DNA from: an uncultured Bacilli bacterium | GTDB lineage: Bacteria; Bacillota_I; Bacilli_A; RF39; UBA660 | Length of the DNA stretch: 9,896 nt | Reading direction: 5' to 3' | NCBI GenBank assembly: GCA_947632275.1 | Contig: CANROR010000043.1 | Span: 1-9,896 of the forward strand | Translations under genes and position numbers: made by a program | Notes under the pieces: generated by a model | Seen by the model: the letters and a program-made list of their open reading frames with translations, nothing else | Databases searched by the model: none | What the model was told of the DNA's origin: nothing | In this document: positions 1 to 6,733 of the stretch, piece after piece | How positions within the stretch are numbered: the stretch's first letter is position 1 | How the letters are laid out: the number at the start of each line of letters is the position of its first letter

Positions 1-60
1 TCTAGAGGGTTCAGATTTAAACTTTCAACTCCGATTTGATGATTAAATTATAGCATGTAT

Positions 61-77
61 TTTGTTCTTTGAAAACT
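61..77 (+). promoter_or_regulatory. boxA-like rRNA leader/spacer motif
   Basis: The bases read TTTGTTCTTTGAAAACT. This closely matches the conserved boxA-containing stretch of Bacillota rRNA leaders and 16S-23S spacers, where antitermination factors act on nascent rRNA. No rRNA gene follows within the next 250 bases on the plus strand; a terminator hairpin does. The likeliest reading is that an rRNA gene, perhaps 16S, ends just left of base 1 and that 1-77 is its trailing spacer. This rests on a short motif only. Confidence 0.4.
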
Positions 78-141
78 GGTGTTGATGATATTTGTGATAT
101 TTTTATATAAATCTTTTTGTTATGTCTTAATTTTTGCGAAA

Positions 142-186
142 AAAAACTTTATGATTTTTTTTATACCCAAATTTCATAAAGTTTTT
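142..186. terminator. bidirectional intrinsic terminator
   Basis: AAAAACTTTATGA (142-154) is perfectly complementary to TCATAAAGTTTTT (174-186), giving a 13-bp stem around a 19-base loop. T-rich runs follow on both strands: TTTTTCTTTTT on plus, and an eight-T run on minus. On plus it would end a transcript entering from the left, possibly rRNA. On minus it would back up the herA terminator. Confidence 0.7.
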
Positions 187-288
187 CTTTTTATATTATT
201 TTACTCTTTTTTACTGACTTATATTTATGCTAAAGTGGACAAGAATATGTCTTAAAATTCCCGAATATTCGCCAAAAATTGGCAAAAT

Positions 289-315
289 AAAAAAGCCTCA
301 ATTAGAGGCCTTTTT
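289..315 (-). terminator. intrinsic terminator after the HerA-like gene
   Basis: On the minus strand GCCTC (305-309) and GAGGC (295-299) form a 5-bp GC-rich stem with a 5-base loop. Flanking A and T tracts extend it past one mismatch, and TTTTTTATTTT follows. It starts 10 bases after the stop codon at 325, so it fits the end of the three-gene membrane/HerA operon. The A tract on the other side means it may also work on the plus strand. Confidence 0.8.
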
Positions 316-324
316 CACCCAATT

Positions 325-2154
325 TTAAGCAAAATTACTACTTGTAGGTACAGTTGGCGTAACATTTAGTTGTTCCGTCGCCGGTGCATCAGTTGGGGCG
401 GATTGCGTCATTTTCCAACAAGCTGACACATCACAGTTAGAACTATATGGCAACGGATTTGGTAATTCTAGTTTAGCAATCATCGGTATTTTAAAAGCGC
501 CACCAAAGCAAACACAATTCCCGGGTTGTAAAACTTTTTGTTTATCTAAGATATCCGCGGAAATATTAGGTAACATTTCTTCAATATATTTAATATCTAA
601 GGGGTGCGTCATTTTAAAGATTAAGAAGTTATTACATTGGGCAATAACCGTATCGGATATTTCTACCGGTCTTTGACTAATAATATCTAAAATAACACCG
701 TATTTCCGACCTTCCTTGGCAATTCGATCAAAAATATTATAGCCTAAAAGGAAAGTATCATTATCTTTTTGAATATACCGATGAGCTTCTTCTAAGAATA
801 AATGAAAAGGAATAGATGCCCTTTTTTCACAGGCTTTCGCAAATTCAAATATCATTCTGGAGAAAATTTTTACAATAACTTTGGCATAAGCATCATCAAC
901 ATCTTCTAAATTAATATTGATAATTTGGGCTTTTTGGCCATTATAATTTACTAAACTACTGATAAAATCTTTGACATTAATATTTTTATCCGTAAAGAAA
1001 GAATTTAATTTACTATTAATGATCGAATTTAAACGAACCTTTAAGATTACCGCATCATCATGCATCGTATCATTATGTTGGAAACCTTGGGATATAAGTG
1101 TAAATTCTAAAGCTTGGGCTAAATCTTTTAAGGTATAATTAGAACTTTCCGGAACTTCAATAGCTTCTAAATCATCATTAATATGTTTTAAAATATAATC
1201 GGTAATTAAAACTGATTCCCCAAAGTTACCATTGGAATCAATTTCAAAGCATTCACTTAAACTCCGCGTATAACCTAAACCTTGAATTTCGGAATCAAAA
1301 TTAAATTCTTTGGTATTACATACTTCTAAAATCGTAAATATTTCATTTTTCTTATTAGAAATCGTTTCACTACTAAATAAGACTGCTAACATCGCTTTAG
1401 CAATTAAATGATTTTTGTAAGCATTAGTTTCTTCGGAAACAACGGAAAAAATTTTGGCTAATTTAATCGTATTTTCTAAAATTGGTAATTGGGCATGACT
1501 AGTGGCTTGTAATAAAAGAGCAATATCATCCAAAGTCAGTAAACAAACGGGAATTTCTAATGGAAAATCGGTTGGTTCGGTAGGATTCGTGGAAATAAAC
1601 TTATAATTATAACTCGCATTAATTTCATTAAGTTTCCCAAAAGCATTTTTATATTCGCCATAGGCATCAAAAATAAAAATATTGGCATTAAATTGAACGG
1701 CATATTGATTCGAAAAGATATTTTGCACAATGCGCGCTACCCCACAGGATTTACCAGAACCGGAATTACCAAAAATAGCTAAGTGATTCGAAAATAAATC
1801 ATTGACATTCGGACATATTTTAAATCCTTTGTATATAGCACTTTCCCCTAAAATAAAGGTTTTATCACTGTAAACCCCAATTAATAATTGAAGTTCTTGC
1901 GAATTAATAATGCGAATTTTGGAAGACAAAAGTGGTTTTCTTAAAACCCCATTTACATATCTATTTTCTAAAAATTCTCCTAAAAAACGGACCTTTATTA
2001 CCTTATCATTTATTTCGGTTATTTCACCTAAGATTCTTTGCGTACCATCTTCAAAAATAATATGCATATTCATTAAATCGTTAGAAGCCGCCGAACCTCC
2101 TAAATTTTCAATATGGGCCATGCCATCGCTGATATAAACAATTTTACCAAACAT
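325..2154 (-). CDS. HerA-family DNA-translocase ATPase (DUF87)
   Basis: A 609-residue P-loop ATPase of the HerA/FtsK superfamily; known relatives form hexameric rings that pump DNA. The N-terminal ~110 residues look like the HAS barrel of HerA proteins. Walker A is GNSGSGKS at 129-136, the HerA-type FDAYGEY motif is near 162-168, Walker B with catalytic glutamates is HLFLEEAH at 451-458, and a GRKYG...SQRP block lies at 482-495. The last ~26 residues are rich in Thr, Pro, Ala and Ser and look disordered. The ATG at 2154 has an AGAGGTGA ribosome binding site ending 6 bases upstream, which supports this start. It is the third gene of an operon behind two single-pass membrane proteins, 13 bases after the previous stop. 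Cellular HerA normally pairs with the nuclease NurA, and some defence versions pair with SIR2 or DUF4297 effectors; none of these is in the window. The family is clear; the biological role (repair, defence or membrane-linked DNA transport) is open. Confidence 0.88.
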   Translation of the reverse strand: MFGKIVYISDGMAHIENLGGSAASNDLMNMHIIFEDGTQRILGEITEINDKVIKVRFLGEFLENRYVNGVLRKPLLSSKIRIINSQELQLLIGVYSDKTFILGESAIYKGFKICPNVNDLFSNHLAIFGNSGSGKSCGVARIVQNIFSNQYAVQFNANIFIFDAYGEYKNAFGKLNEINASYNYKFISTNPTEPTDFPLEIPVCLLTLDDIALLLQATSHAQLPILENTIKLAKIFSVVSEETNAYKNHLIAKAMLAVLFSSETISNKKNEIFTILEVCNTKEFNFDSEIQGLGYTRSLSECFEIDSNGNFGESVLITDYILKHINDDLEAIEVPESSNYTLKDLAQALEFTLISQGFQHNDTMHDDAVILKVRLNSIINSKLNSFFTDKNINVKDFISSLVNYNGQKAQIININLEDVDDAYAKVIVKIFSRMIFEFAKACEKRASIPFHLFLEEAHRYIQKDNDTFLLGYNIFDRIAKEGRKYGVILDIISQRPVEISDTVIAQCNNFLIFKMTHPLDIKYIEEMLPNISADILDKQKVLQPGNCVCFGGAFKIPMIAKLELPNPLPYSSNCDVSACWKMTQSAPTDAPATEQLNVTPTVPTSSNFA

Positions 2155-2167
2155 ATATAATCACCTC

Positions 2168-2608
2168 TTATTTAAATTCATGATCTATTTCTTTTAAATT
2201 AGAAATTGTATTCTTACTAATGGGAATAAAATTAATCAATCTCTTTTGACTTTCTTCCTTAACTTTAGGACTAGTTTCATATATTATTTTAAAATTATTA
2301 CTAATATTAATATTGATACTAATTATTTGCATATCATTTTCGTAAGGAATAATATCGACTATATAATCATACTCTTCAAAATTTTTATTAGTCATTTTTC
2401 CTAAAATATTGTATTTAGTTAAAAAAGCTTGATATTCTTCATAATTTTTTAAAACCAAATTTTCATTAGGAAAATTAATTTCTTGATCAACGATTACTGT
2501 TTCAATATTATTGCTATTTTTCATCGTTACCCAAGTAGCAATTATTAAAGAAATTGTCAAAAGAATTAAAATTCCGAAGATTAAATATAACTTAATACCC
2601 TTTTTCAT
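2168..2608 (-). CDS. single-pass membrane protein, unknown function
   Basis: A 146-residue protein that I do not recognise. It opens with a short basic stretch (MKKGIK) and one strongly hydrophobic helix at about residues 7-28. A hydrophilic domain of ~115 residues follows, predicted by charge to lie outside the membrane. There is no lipobox Cys and no conserved catalytic motif that I can see. The ATG sits one base after the stop of the preceding gene (TAA-A-ATG). Only a weak GAAAG lies upstream, so translation probably depends on reinitiation by ribosomes finishing that gene, which would keep the two products in step. It is also 13 bases from the HerA-like gene and surely co-transcribed with it. 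It could be a membrane partner of the ATPase or simply share its promoter. Confidence 0.75.
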   Translation of the reverse strand: MKKGIKLYLIFGILILLTISLIIATWVTMKNSNNIETVIVDQEINFPNENLVLKNYEEYQAFLTKYNILGKMTNKNFEEYDYIVDIIPYENDMQIISININISNNFKIIYETSPKVKEESQKRLINFIPISKNTISNLKEIDHEFK

Positions 2609-2609
2609 T

Positions 2610-3365
2610 TTAATTTATTCTTTCAGTATATAACCAACGATAGGTATCATTGAATATGCCAAATTTACTTTGATATTTTTGGCTAAATTGAGCATAATTT
2701 TTAGTTAAAAAATCTTCTATCGTTATTCCATTTAAATCATCATTAGTAAAAGTACCTATCACATTTTGGTATGTATAATCACTATATACTTGATAATTCA
2801 AATTATTATCTTGACTATAAAAAATCACCGATTCTTCCAGAAAATAACCATTTTCCATTAATTTTAATTTATCAATATTGCGGTTAGCATTATAAGTAAT
2901 ACCTTCATAAGCTTCTTCTTTACATTGATAAAACGAAGCGTTATTATCATAACTACAATTTAATTTGCCATCAACATTAAAACTGCGAAAAACAATAAAT
3001 AAATTATTACCATATAATCTTTCTAAAACATCTTTAAAAGAATTATAACTTTTACTTTGACTATGTTTCGTTGCCATAAATAAAAAGACATCATTATTTA
3101 CACTACTATTATCCGCCATTTTATCTTGATAAGCAGTTAAGTAACTAGGATCAGTCACTGCACTAAAAGGAATAATATTTGCTAATTTTTGGGATACTAA
3201 ATCGTCTCCCCCTTCAATTTCAATTGTTTCATTTAAATCAATATCATTTTTATGACCCACATCAGTGTACATTACATAACAATAAGCAAATAAAAATATC
3301 ATAAAAGCAATAACCATCGTTATATTAGCTTTTATTTTCTCCATATTCTTGGGCTTTTGCTTCAT
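2610..3365 (-). CDS. single-pass membrane protein, unknown function (operon lead gene)
   Basis: A 251-residue protein of unknown family. Residues 1-13 are basic, about 14-33 form a hydrophobic helix, and the rest is a hydrophilic, Tyr/Asn/Asp-rich domain likely to face outside. Cys137 and Cys148 in that domain could form a disulfide; Cys29 lies in the membrane helix and is not a lipobox. No enzyme motif is visible. The ATG at 3365 has AAAGAGG about 8 bases upstream; Met8 is a possible but less well placed start. It is the first gene after an extended -10 promoter and leads the operon with the 146-residue membrane protein and the HerA-like ATPase. Its topology (short cytoplasmic tail, one helix, large outer domain) matches that of the next gene, but I see no clear sequence similarity between them. 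Confidence 0.78.
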   Translation of the reverse strand: MKQKPKNMEKIKANITMVIAFMIFLFAYCYVMYTDVGHKNDIDLNETIEIEGGDDLVSQKLANIIPFSAVTDPSYLTAYQDKMADNSSVNNDVFLFMATKHSQSKSYNSFKDVLERLYGNNLFIVFRSFNVDGKLNCSYDNNASFYQCKEEAYEGITYNANRNIDKLKLMENGYFLEESVIFYSQDNNLNYQVYSDYTYQNVIGTFTNDDLNGITIEDFLTKNYAQFSQKYQSKFGIFNDTYRWLYTERIN

Positions 3366-3394
3366 CTTTAAAACCTCTTTCCTATTCTAAAATA

Positions 3395-3423
3395 AGTATA
3401 GCATACTTTCTAATTTTGTTAAA
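3395..3423 (-). promoter_or_regulatory. promoter of the membrane-protein/HerA operon
   Basis: On the minus strand TGC-TATACT (3403-3395) is an extended -10 element. TTTAAC or TTAACA lies 17 or 16 bases upstream (up to 3423) as a -35. It is placed between the gatB terminator and the AAAGAGG site of the first gene, so this operon probably has its own promoter, independent of gatCAB. Confidence 0.65.
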
Positions 3424-3424
3424 G

Positions 3425-3465
3425 AAAAAAAGATAATAGTTTTTTAAATAACTAATTATCTTTTT
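3425..3465 (-). terminator. intrinsic terminator of gatCAB
   Basis: On the minus strand AAAAAGATAATTAGTT pairs with AACTATTATCTTTTT across an 8-base loop with one bulged base, and the run ends in seven T. The gatB stop codon (3454-3452) lies inside the upstream arm, so the gene ends within its own terminator. It separates the gat operon from the downstream membrane-protein/HerA operon. Confidence 0.75.
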
Positions 3466-4888
3466 GCAATTTAGCAGTTAATATTTCTTTCGTTAAAACT
3501 GGATTAGCTTGGCCTCTCGTTTCTTTCATAACTTGTCCCACAAAATAATCAAACAAATTAGTTCGGCCTTTATGATATTCCTCGATTTGGCTTTGATTAT
3601 TATTTAAAATATTATCAATAATTTTAGTTAATTCATCTTTATCCGAAATTTGATTGTTATCACTATTAATAAATTCTTTAATTTCTTTTTTTTCAGTTAA
3701 AACATGATTAAAAATTTCTTTCGCTTGTTTAGAAGAAATTACGCCTTTATCAATTAGATCCGTTAATTCCTTTAACCGTTCGGGCGTCATATAAATCTCG
3801 GAAATTTTTGCATCAGTTTTATTTAAATAACCTAAGATAACCGTAATTAACCAATTGGCGGCCGTTTTGGGTTTGATTCCCATTTTTAAACAAGCTTCAA
3901 AATAATCGGCAATTGCTTTATCTTTAATGATAATATTGGTATCGGTTAAACTTAATTGATATTTTTCGGTATATAATTTTTTTCTTTCTAAAGGTAAAGT
4001 CGGTATTTCTTTTTCAATTTCCTTCACCCAATCTTCTCCTATTTTAAACTTCGGAATATTAGGTTCGGCGAAATATTTATAATCAATGGCATCAACTTTA
4101 CTCCGCATTCTAAAAGTTTGGCCCGTTTCTTCATCAAATCGCCGCGTTTCTTGTTCTACTTCTTGATAGCGACCATTATCTTTAAGTTCTGATTGTCTTT
4201 TTATTTCGTAATTAATAGCATCGACAATATTAGCAAAACCATTGACATTTTTTATTTCGACTTTGGTTCCGAGTTCTTTAGCATCTTCATTCATAATAGA
4301 AACATTAACGTCACACCGAATTTGGCCCTTTTTGGTATCGGCTTCGGATACATCGGCATATTGATAAACCAAGCGAATATACTCTAAAAAGGCTAATACT
4401 TCTTCGGCCGAATGAAAACAAGGTTCGGTGACTAGTTCCAGTAAAGGCACACCTGCCCGATTATAATTAATTAAAGTAGCATCGAAAAAATGTTCTAAAG
4501 CGGCACTATCTTCTTCTAAATGAACATCATGAATTAAACAAGTAATCGTTTTATCTTTGAAAGGTATTTCCAAATAACCATTTATCCCAACTGGTTCGGT
4601 ATTTTGGGTAATTTGATAACCTTTAGGTAAATCCGGATAATAATAGTTTTTCCGATCAAAGGTCATATATTCAGGAATTTGACAATGTAATATTTTGGCA
4701 ATTTTGATGGCATCTTTGACACATTTTTTATTTACAACAGGTAAAGTCCCAGGAAAAGCCATATCAAGTGGCTGAATATTACAATTAGCAAGTTCTTCAA
4801 AACTATTGCGCGCGGCCGAAAAAACTTTAGAGTTGCTTTTTAATTCGCAATGCATTTCTATGCCAATAACAGCTTTATAATTATTCAT
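3452..4888 (-). CDS. gatB: Asp/Glu-tRNA(Asn/Gln) amidotransferase subunit B
   Basis: GatB binds the mischarged tRNA and phosphorylates the Glu (or Asp) on it so that ammonia from GatA can convert it to Gln (or Asn). From the ATG at 4888 it has 478 residues, a usual GatB length. Landmarks: N-terminal AVIGIEMHCEL (6-16), YYYPDLPKGYQIT (82-94), the family signature NYNRAGVPLLELVTEP (141-156), RCDVNVSI (191-198), KVEIKNVNGF (209-218), and a C-terminal YqeY-like helical tail ending in the typical GQVMKETRGQANP block (451-463). An upstream in-frame ATG at 4903 would add five residues, but there the ribosome binding site would be coding. AGGTGA ends 5 bases before 4888, so I choose that start. It overlaps the gatA stop by 8 bases, indicating translational coupling. 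The stop is TAG, within the terminator. Confidence 0.95.
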   Translation of the reverse strand: MNNYKAVIGIEMHCELKSNSKVFSAARNSFEELANCNIQPLDMAFPGTLPVVNKKCVKDAIKIAKILHCQIPEYMTFDRKNYYYPDLPKGYQITQNTEPVGINGYLEIPFKDKTITCLIHDVHLEEDSAALEHFFDATLINYNRAGVPLLELVTEPCFHSAEEVLAFLEYIRLVYQYADVSEADTKKGQIRCDVNVSIMNEDAKELGTKVEIKNVNGFANIVDAINYEIKRQSELKDNGRYQEVEQETRRFDEETGQTFRMRSKVDAIDYKYFAEPNIPKFKIGEDWVKEIEKEIPTLPLERKKLYTEKYQLSLTDTNIIIKDKAIADYFEACLKMGIKPKTAANWLITVILGYLNKTDAKISEIYMTPERLKELTDLIDKGVISSKQAKEIFNHVLTEKKEIKEFINSDNNQISDKDELTKIIDNILNNNQSQIEEYHKGRTNLFDYFVGQVMKETRGQANPVLTKEILTAKLQKDN

Positions 4889-6341
4889 TTCTTTCACCTG
4901 CAATCATATTTTTATAATCCATAGCTTGTTCTAAAGCATAAGCAATATTTAAAACATTAGCATCATCATAACAATTTCCTGTGATATTTACCCCCACTGG
5001 TAAATTATCAATAAAACCATTCGGAATCGTAATTGATGGAAAACCACCAAAATTAGCAATTTGTAAATGTTCTTCTAAGACATCGGTATTGGCACTTAAA
5101 ATATCTAAGGCTTTATCTAAATGTTTCGCCGGGCCACTGCCAACCGGTAGAATGACCCCATCATATTTGGTAAATAAATTTTTCCAAGCATCAACGAGTA
5201 GTCTTCTAACTCTTTGGGCATTTTTAAAGTATTTTTCTTGATTTTCCTTTTGTAAAACATAAGATCCAATCACAAATCTTCTTTTAATAAGCGGCGAAAA
5301 TCCTTGAGTTCGATGATCTTTAATCATGGCAAATATATCTTCACCTTTACCCCGTGGGCCAAAGATAATTCCCGTCAAATTAGATAAGTTACTAGTAGCT
5401 TCCGCGTAAGATAAAACAACATAGACGGCTGGTTCGGCCTCTAACAAAGTTCGATCAATACTTTCTTCTACTACTTCTATACCTAACTTACGACATATAT
5501 CAATGGTTTTATTAAAATTAGCTAAATGGGCCTTTAATTCTTCGCTTGCATTAGGATAATTATTAAGATCACAAATTTCTTTAATGTAACATAATTTTTT
5601 ACCCTTAACACTACCATTTAAACTATTCTCAAGATTTAGATTACTTGAATTCCAACTAGTCATATCAAGTTCGTCTTGACCTTTCATATTGTCGACAACA
5701 ATTGCAGCATCTTCAACGCATCTTGTTAAAACCCCACAGTGATCCATACTCGAAGCATAAGGAAAAAGACCATAGCGAGAAATCATACCATAAGTTGGTT
5801 TATAACCGACAATACCACAATAAGCGGCCGGTTTCCGAATCGAGTCGCCTGTATCACTACCTAAAGCATAAGGATAAACCCCCGCGGCTACAGAAGCGGC
5901 CGAACCCGCGGAAGAACCTGCACACATCCGGGTTTTATCCCAAGGATTAGTAATTATTCCCGTATGGGCCGTGGTTCCGGTTCCCCCCATACCAAATTCA
6001 TCCAAAGCGGTTTTGGCTATCATTACCGCCCCCGCTTTTTTTAAATTTTTAATGGCTGTCGCATCAAAAAAAGGTACATAATCTTTTAAAGTATTACTAG
6101 AACCCGTCGAAAGTACGCCTTTGGTCGAATAATTATCTTTCGCCCCATATGGTATACCTGATAAAATATTATCAGTTACCGTTTCTTCGTTAACATCATC
6201 AAGAATAGTTACAAAAGCGTTGCATTTTTCTTGCACCATTTTCGCTTTGGTTAAGGATTCGGTAATTAATTCGGCACTAGTTACTTCCCCTTTTTTCAAA
6301 GCTTCATGAATTTCTTTTAAAGTTTTATTCATGTACGTCAT
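4881..6341 (-). CDS. gatA: Asp/Glu-tRNA(Asn/Gln) amidotransferase subunit A
   Basis: GatA is the glutaminase of GatCAB: an amidase-signature enzyme that frees ammonia from Gln or Asn and passes it through a channel to GatB. It has 486 residues, normal for the family. The Ser-cisSer-Lys triad maps to Lys68 (GIPYGAKDN), Ser143 (CAGSSAGSA) and Ser167 (GSDTGDSIRKPA), with the spacing known from GatA structures. Two usually Gly positions differ: GSSAGSA for GSSGGSA, and TGDS for TGGS. The triad itself is intact, so activity is expected. The ATG at 6341 is preceded by AAAGGTGGTGA ending 6 bases upstream, which favours it over Met4 (6332). The start overlaps the end of gatC by 17 bases and the stop overlaps gatB by 8, so the three subunits are translationally coupled. 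Confidence 0.96.
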   Translation of the reverse strand: MTYMNKTLKEIHEALKKGEVTSAELITESLTKAKMVQEKCNAFVTILDDVNEETVTDNILSGIPYGAKDNYSTKGVLSTGSSNTLKDYVPFFDATAIKNLKKAGAVMIAKTALDEFGMGGTGTTAHTGIITNPWDKTRMCAGSSAGSAASVAAGVYPYALGSDTGDSIRKPAAYCGIVGYKPTYGMISRYGLFPYASSMDHCGVLTRCVEDAAIVVDNMKGQDELDMTSWNSSNLNLENSLNGSVKGKKLCYIKEICDLNNYPNASEELKAHLANFNKTIDICRKLGIEVVEESIDRTLLEAEPAVYVVLSYAEATSNLSNLTGIIFGPRGKGEDIFAMIKDHRTQGFSPLIKRRFVIGSYVLQKENQEKYFKNAQRVRRLLVDAWKNLFTKYDGVILPVGSGPAKHLDKALDILSANTDVLEEHLQIANFGGFPSITIPNGFIDNLPVGVNITGNCYDDANVLNIAYALEQAMDYKNMIAGERNE

Positions 6342-6639
6342 TTGTATTCACCACCTTTGGTACTACAATTTCACGATCTTCGTAATCGTCACAATTTTGT
6401 AAAATATCCGTAATTGCACAAGATTCTTCGGCAATATCTTCTCTTAATTCAACTTCAAAATCATCTAAACAATGCGTCATAGGTTTTACTTGACTAATAT
6501 TCGGAATATTATTAATTTTATCCATAGTTGCTTCAATGATTTCCATTTCATCCAAAACCATTTTGTTTTCTTCGGCAGTCAAACCAATAAGTAATTTATC
6601 TGCATAATCATCAACCATTTCTTTTGTAAATTTGTGCAT
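6325..6639 (-). CDS. gatC: Asp/Glu-tRNA(Asn/Gln) amidotransferase subunit C
   Basis: GatC is the small strap subunit that winds around the GatA-GatB interface and stabilises GatA. The 104-residue product shows the family pattern: an N-terminal helical part with an LTAEE turn, a VKPMTH stretch in the middle (the usual V.P..H), LREDIAEES (the LReD motif), and a C-terminal VVPKVV block that packs on GatA. Two adjacent ATG codons are possible (6642 and 6639). AGAGGTGA ends only 1 base before the first and 4 before the second, so 6639 is the better start. It is the first gene of gatCAB, directly behind a terminator-like leader hairpin. The gene is short and diverged, but context and the C-terminal block make the call firm. 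Confidence 0.92.
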   Translation of the reverse strand: MHKFTKEMVDDYADKLLIGLTAEENKMVLDEMEIIEATMDKINNIPNISQVKPMTHCLDDFEVELREDIAEESCAITDILQNCDDYEDREIVVPKVVNTNDVHE

Positions 6640-6653
6640 CATTTCACCTCTTT

Positions 6654-6683
6654 AAAAAATCTAGATAAAACATTATCTAGATT
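6654..6683 (-). terminator. terminator or attenuator hairpin in the asnS-gatC gap
   Basis: On the minus strand AATCTAGATAA (6683-6673) and TTATCTAGATT (6668-6658) form a perfect 11-bp stem with a 4-base loop, and T continues to 6654. It is only 3 bases from the start of the AGAGGTGA site of gatC. It reads as the asnS terminator. Yet the promoter candidate for gatCAB lies upstream of it, so gat transcripts must cross it. The stem has only two G-C pairs, so it is probably leaky or conditional. Confidence 0.65.
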
Positions 6684-6700
6684 AAATTTTATCTATAATT

Positions 6701-6729
6701 AGTTTAGCTTTTTCTTATTATTTTGTCAA
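6701..6729 (-). promoter_or_regulatory. promoter candidate of gatCAB
   Basis: On the minus strand a perfect TTGACA (6729-6724) is followed after exactly 17 bases by TAAACT (6706-6701), four of six to the -10 consensus. The -35 starts 5 bases after the asnS stop codon. The predicted transcript start is near 6694-6696, which gives a leader of about 55 bases that contains the 6654-6683 hairpin. Confidence 0.6.
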
Positions 6730-6733
6730 ATAA

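Larger units (their letters stand above)
1..324. other. gene-free left flank
   Basis: I see no credible gene in these 324 bases on either strand. The stretch holds an rRNA-type boxA-like motif (61-77), a large bidirectional terminator hairpin (142-186), a perfect 10-base palindrome CGAATATTCG (262-271) that abuts a GCCAA-AAA-TTGGC hairpin (271-283), and the herA terminator (289-315). Bases 121-140 and 246-265 form an imperfect direct repeat beginning TATGTCTTAA and ending CGAA, with 16 of 20 positions matching. The first 60 bases resemble no gene I recognise. Confidence 0.6.

Noticed and set aside
1..14. tRNA 3' end suggested by GGGTTCA near the left edge
   Set aside because: There is no matching T-stem partner, acceptor stem or anticodon arm around it.
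208..234. Plus-strand promoter with TGCTAAAGT as an extended -10
   Set aside because: There is no convincing -35, and the only thing downstream on plus is a terminator and the antisense of the HerA-like gene.
1910..2137. Plus-strand open frame of 75 codons, with similar plus-strand frames at 4193-4387, 4981-5241, 5702-5950, 7025-7225 and 9382-9615
   Set aside because: All lie antisense inside well-supported genes and their products resemble no known protein. They are shadows of the coding strand.
4889..4903. Longer gatB starting at 4903
   Set aside because: The five extra codons contain the AGGTGA ribosome binding site for the ATG at 4888, and family members begin close to that Met.
6640..6733. 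T-box or other known riboswitch controlling gatCAB
   Set aside because: The leader is about 55 bases, with no specifier stem and no conserved T-box sequence. The asnS leader, about 26 bases, is too short as well.
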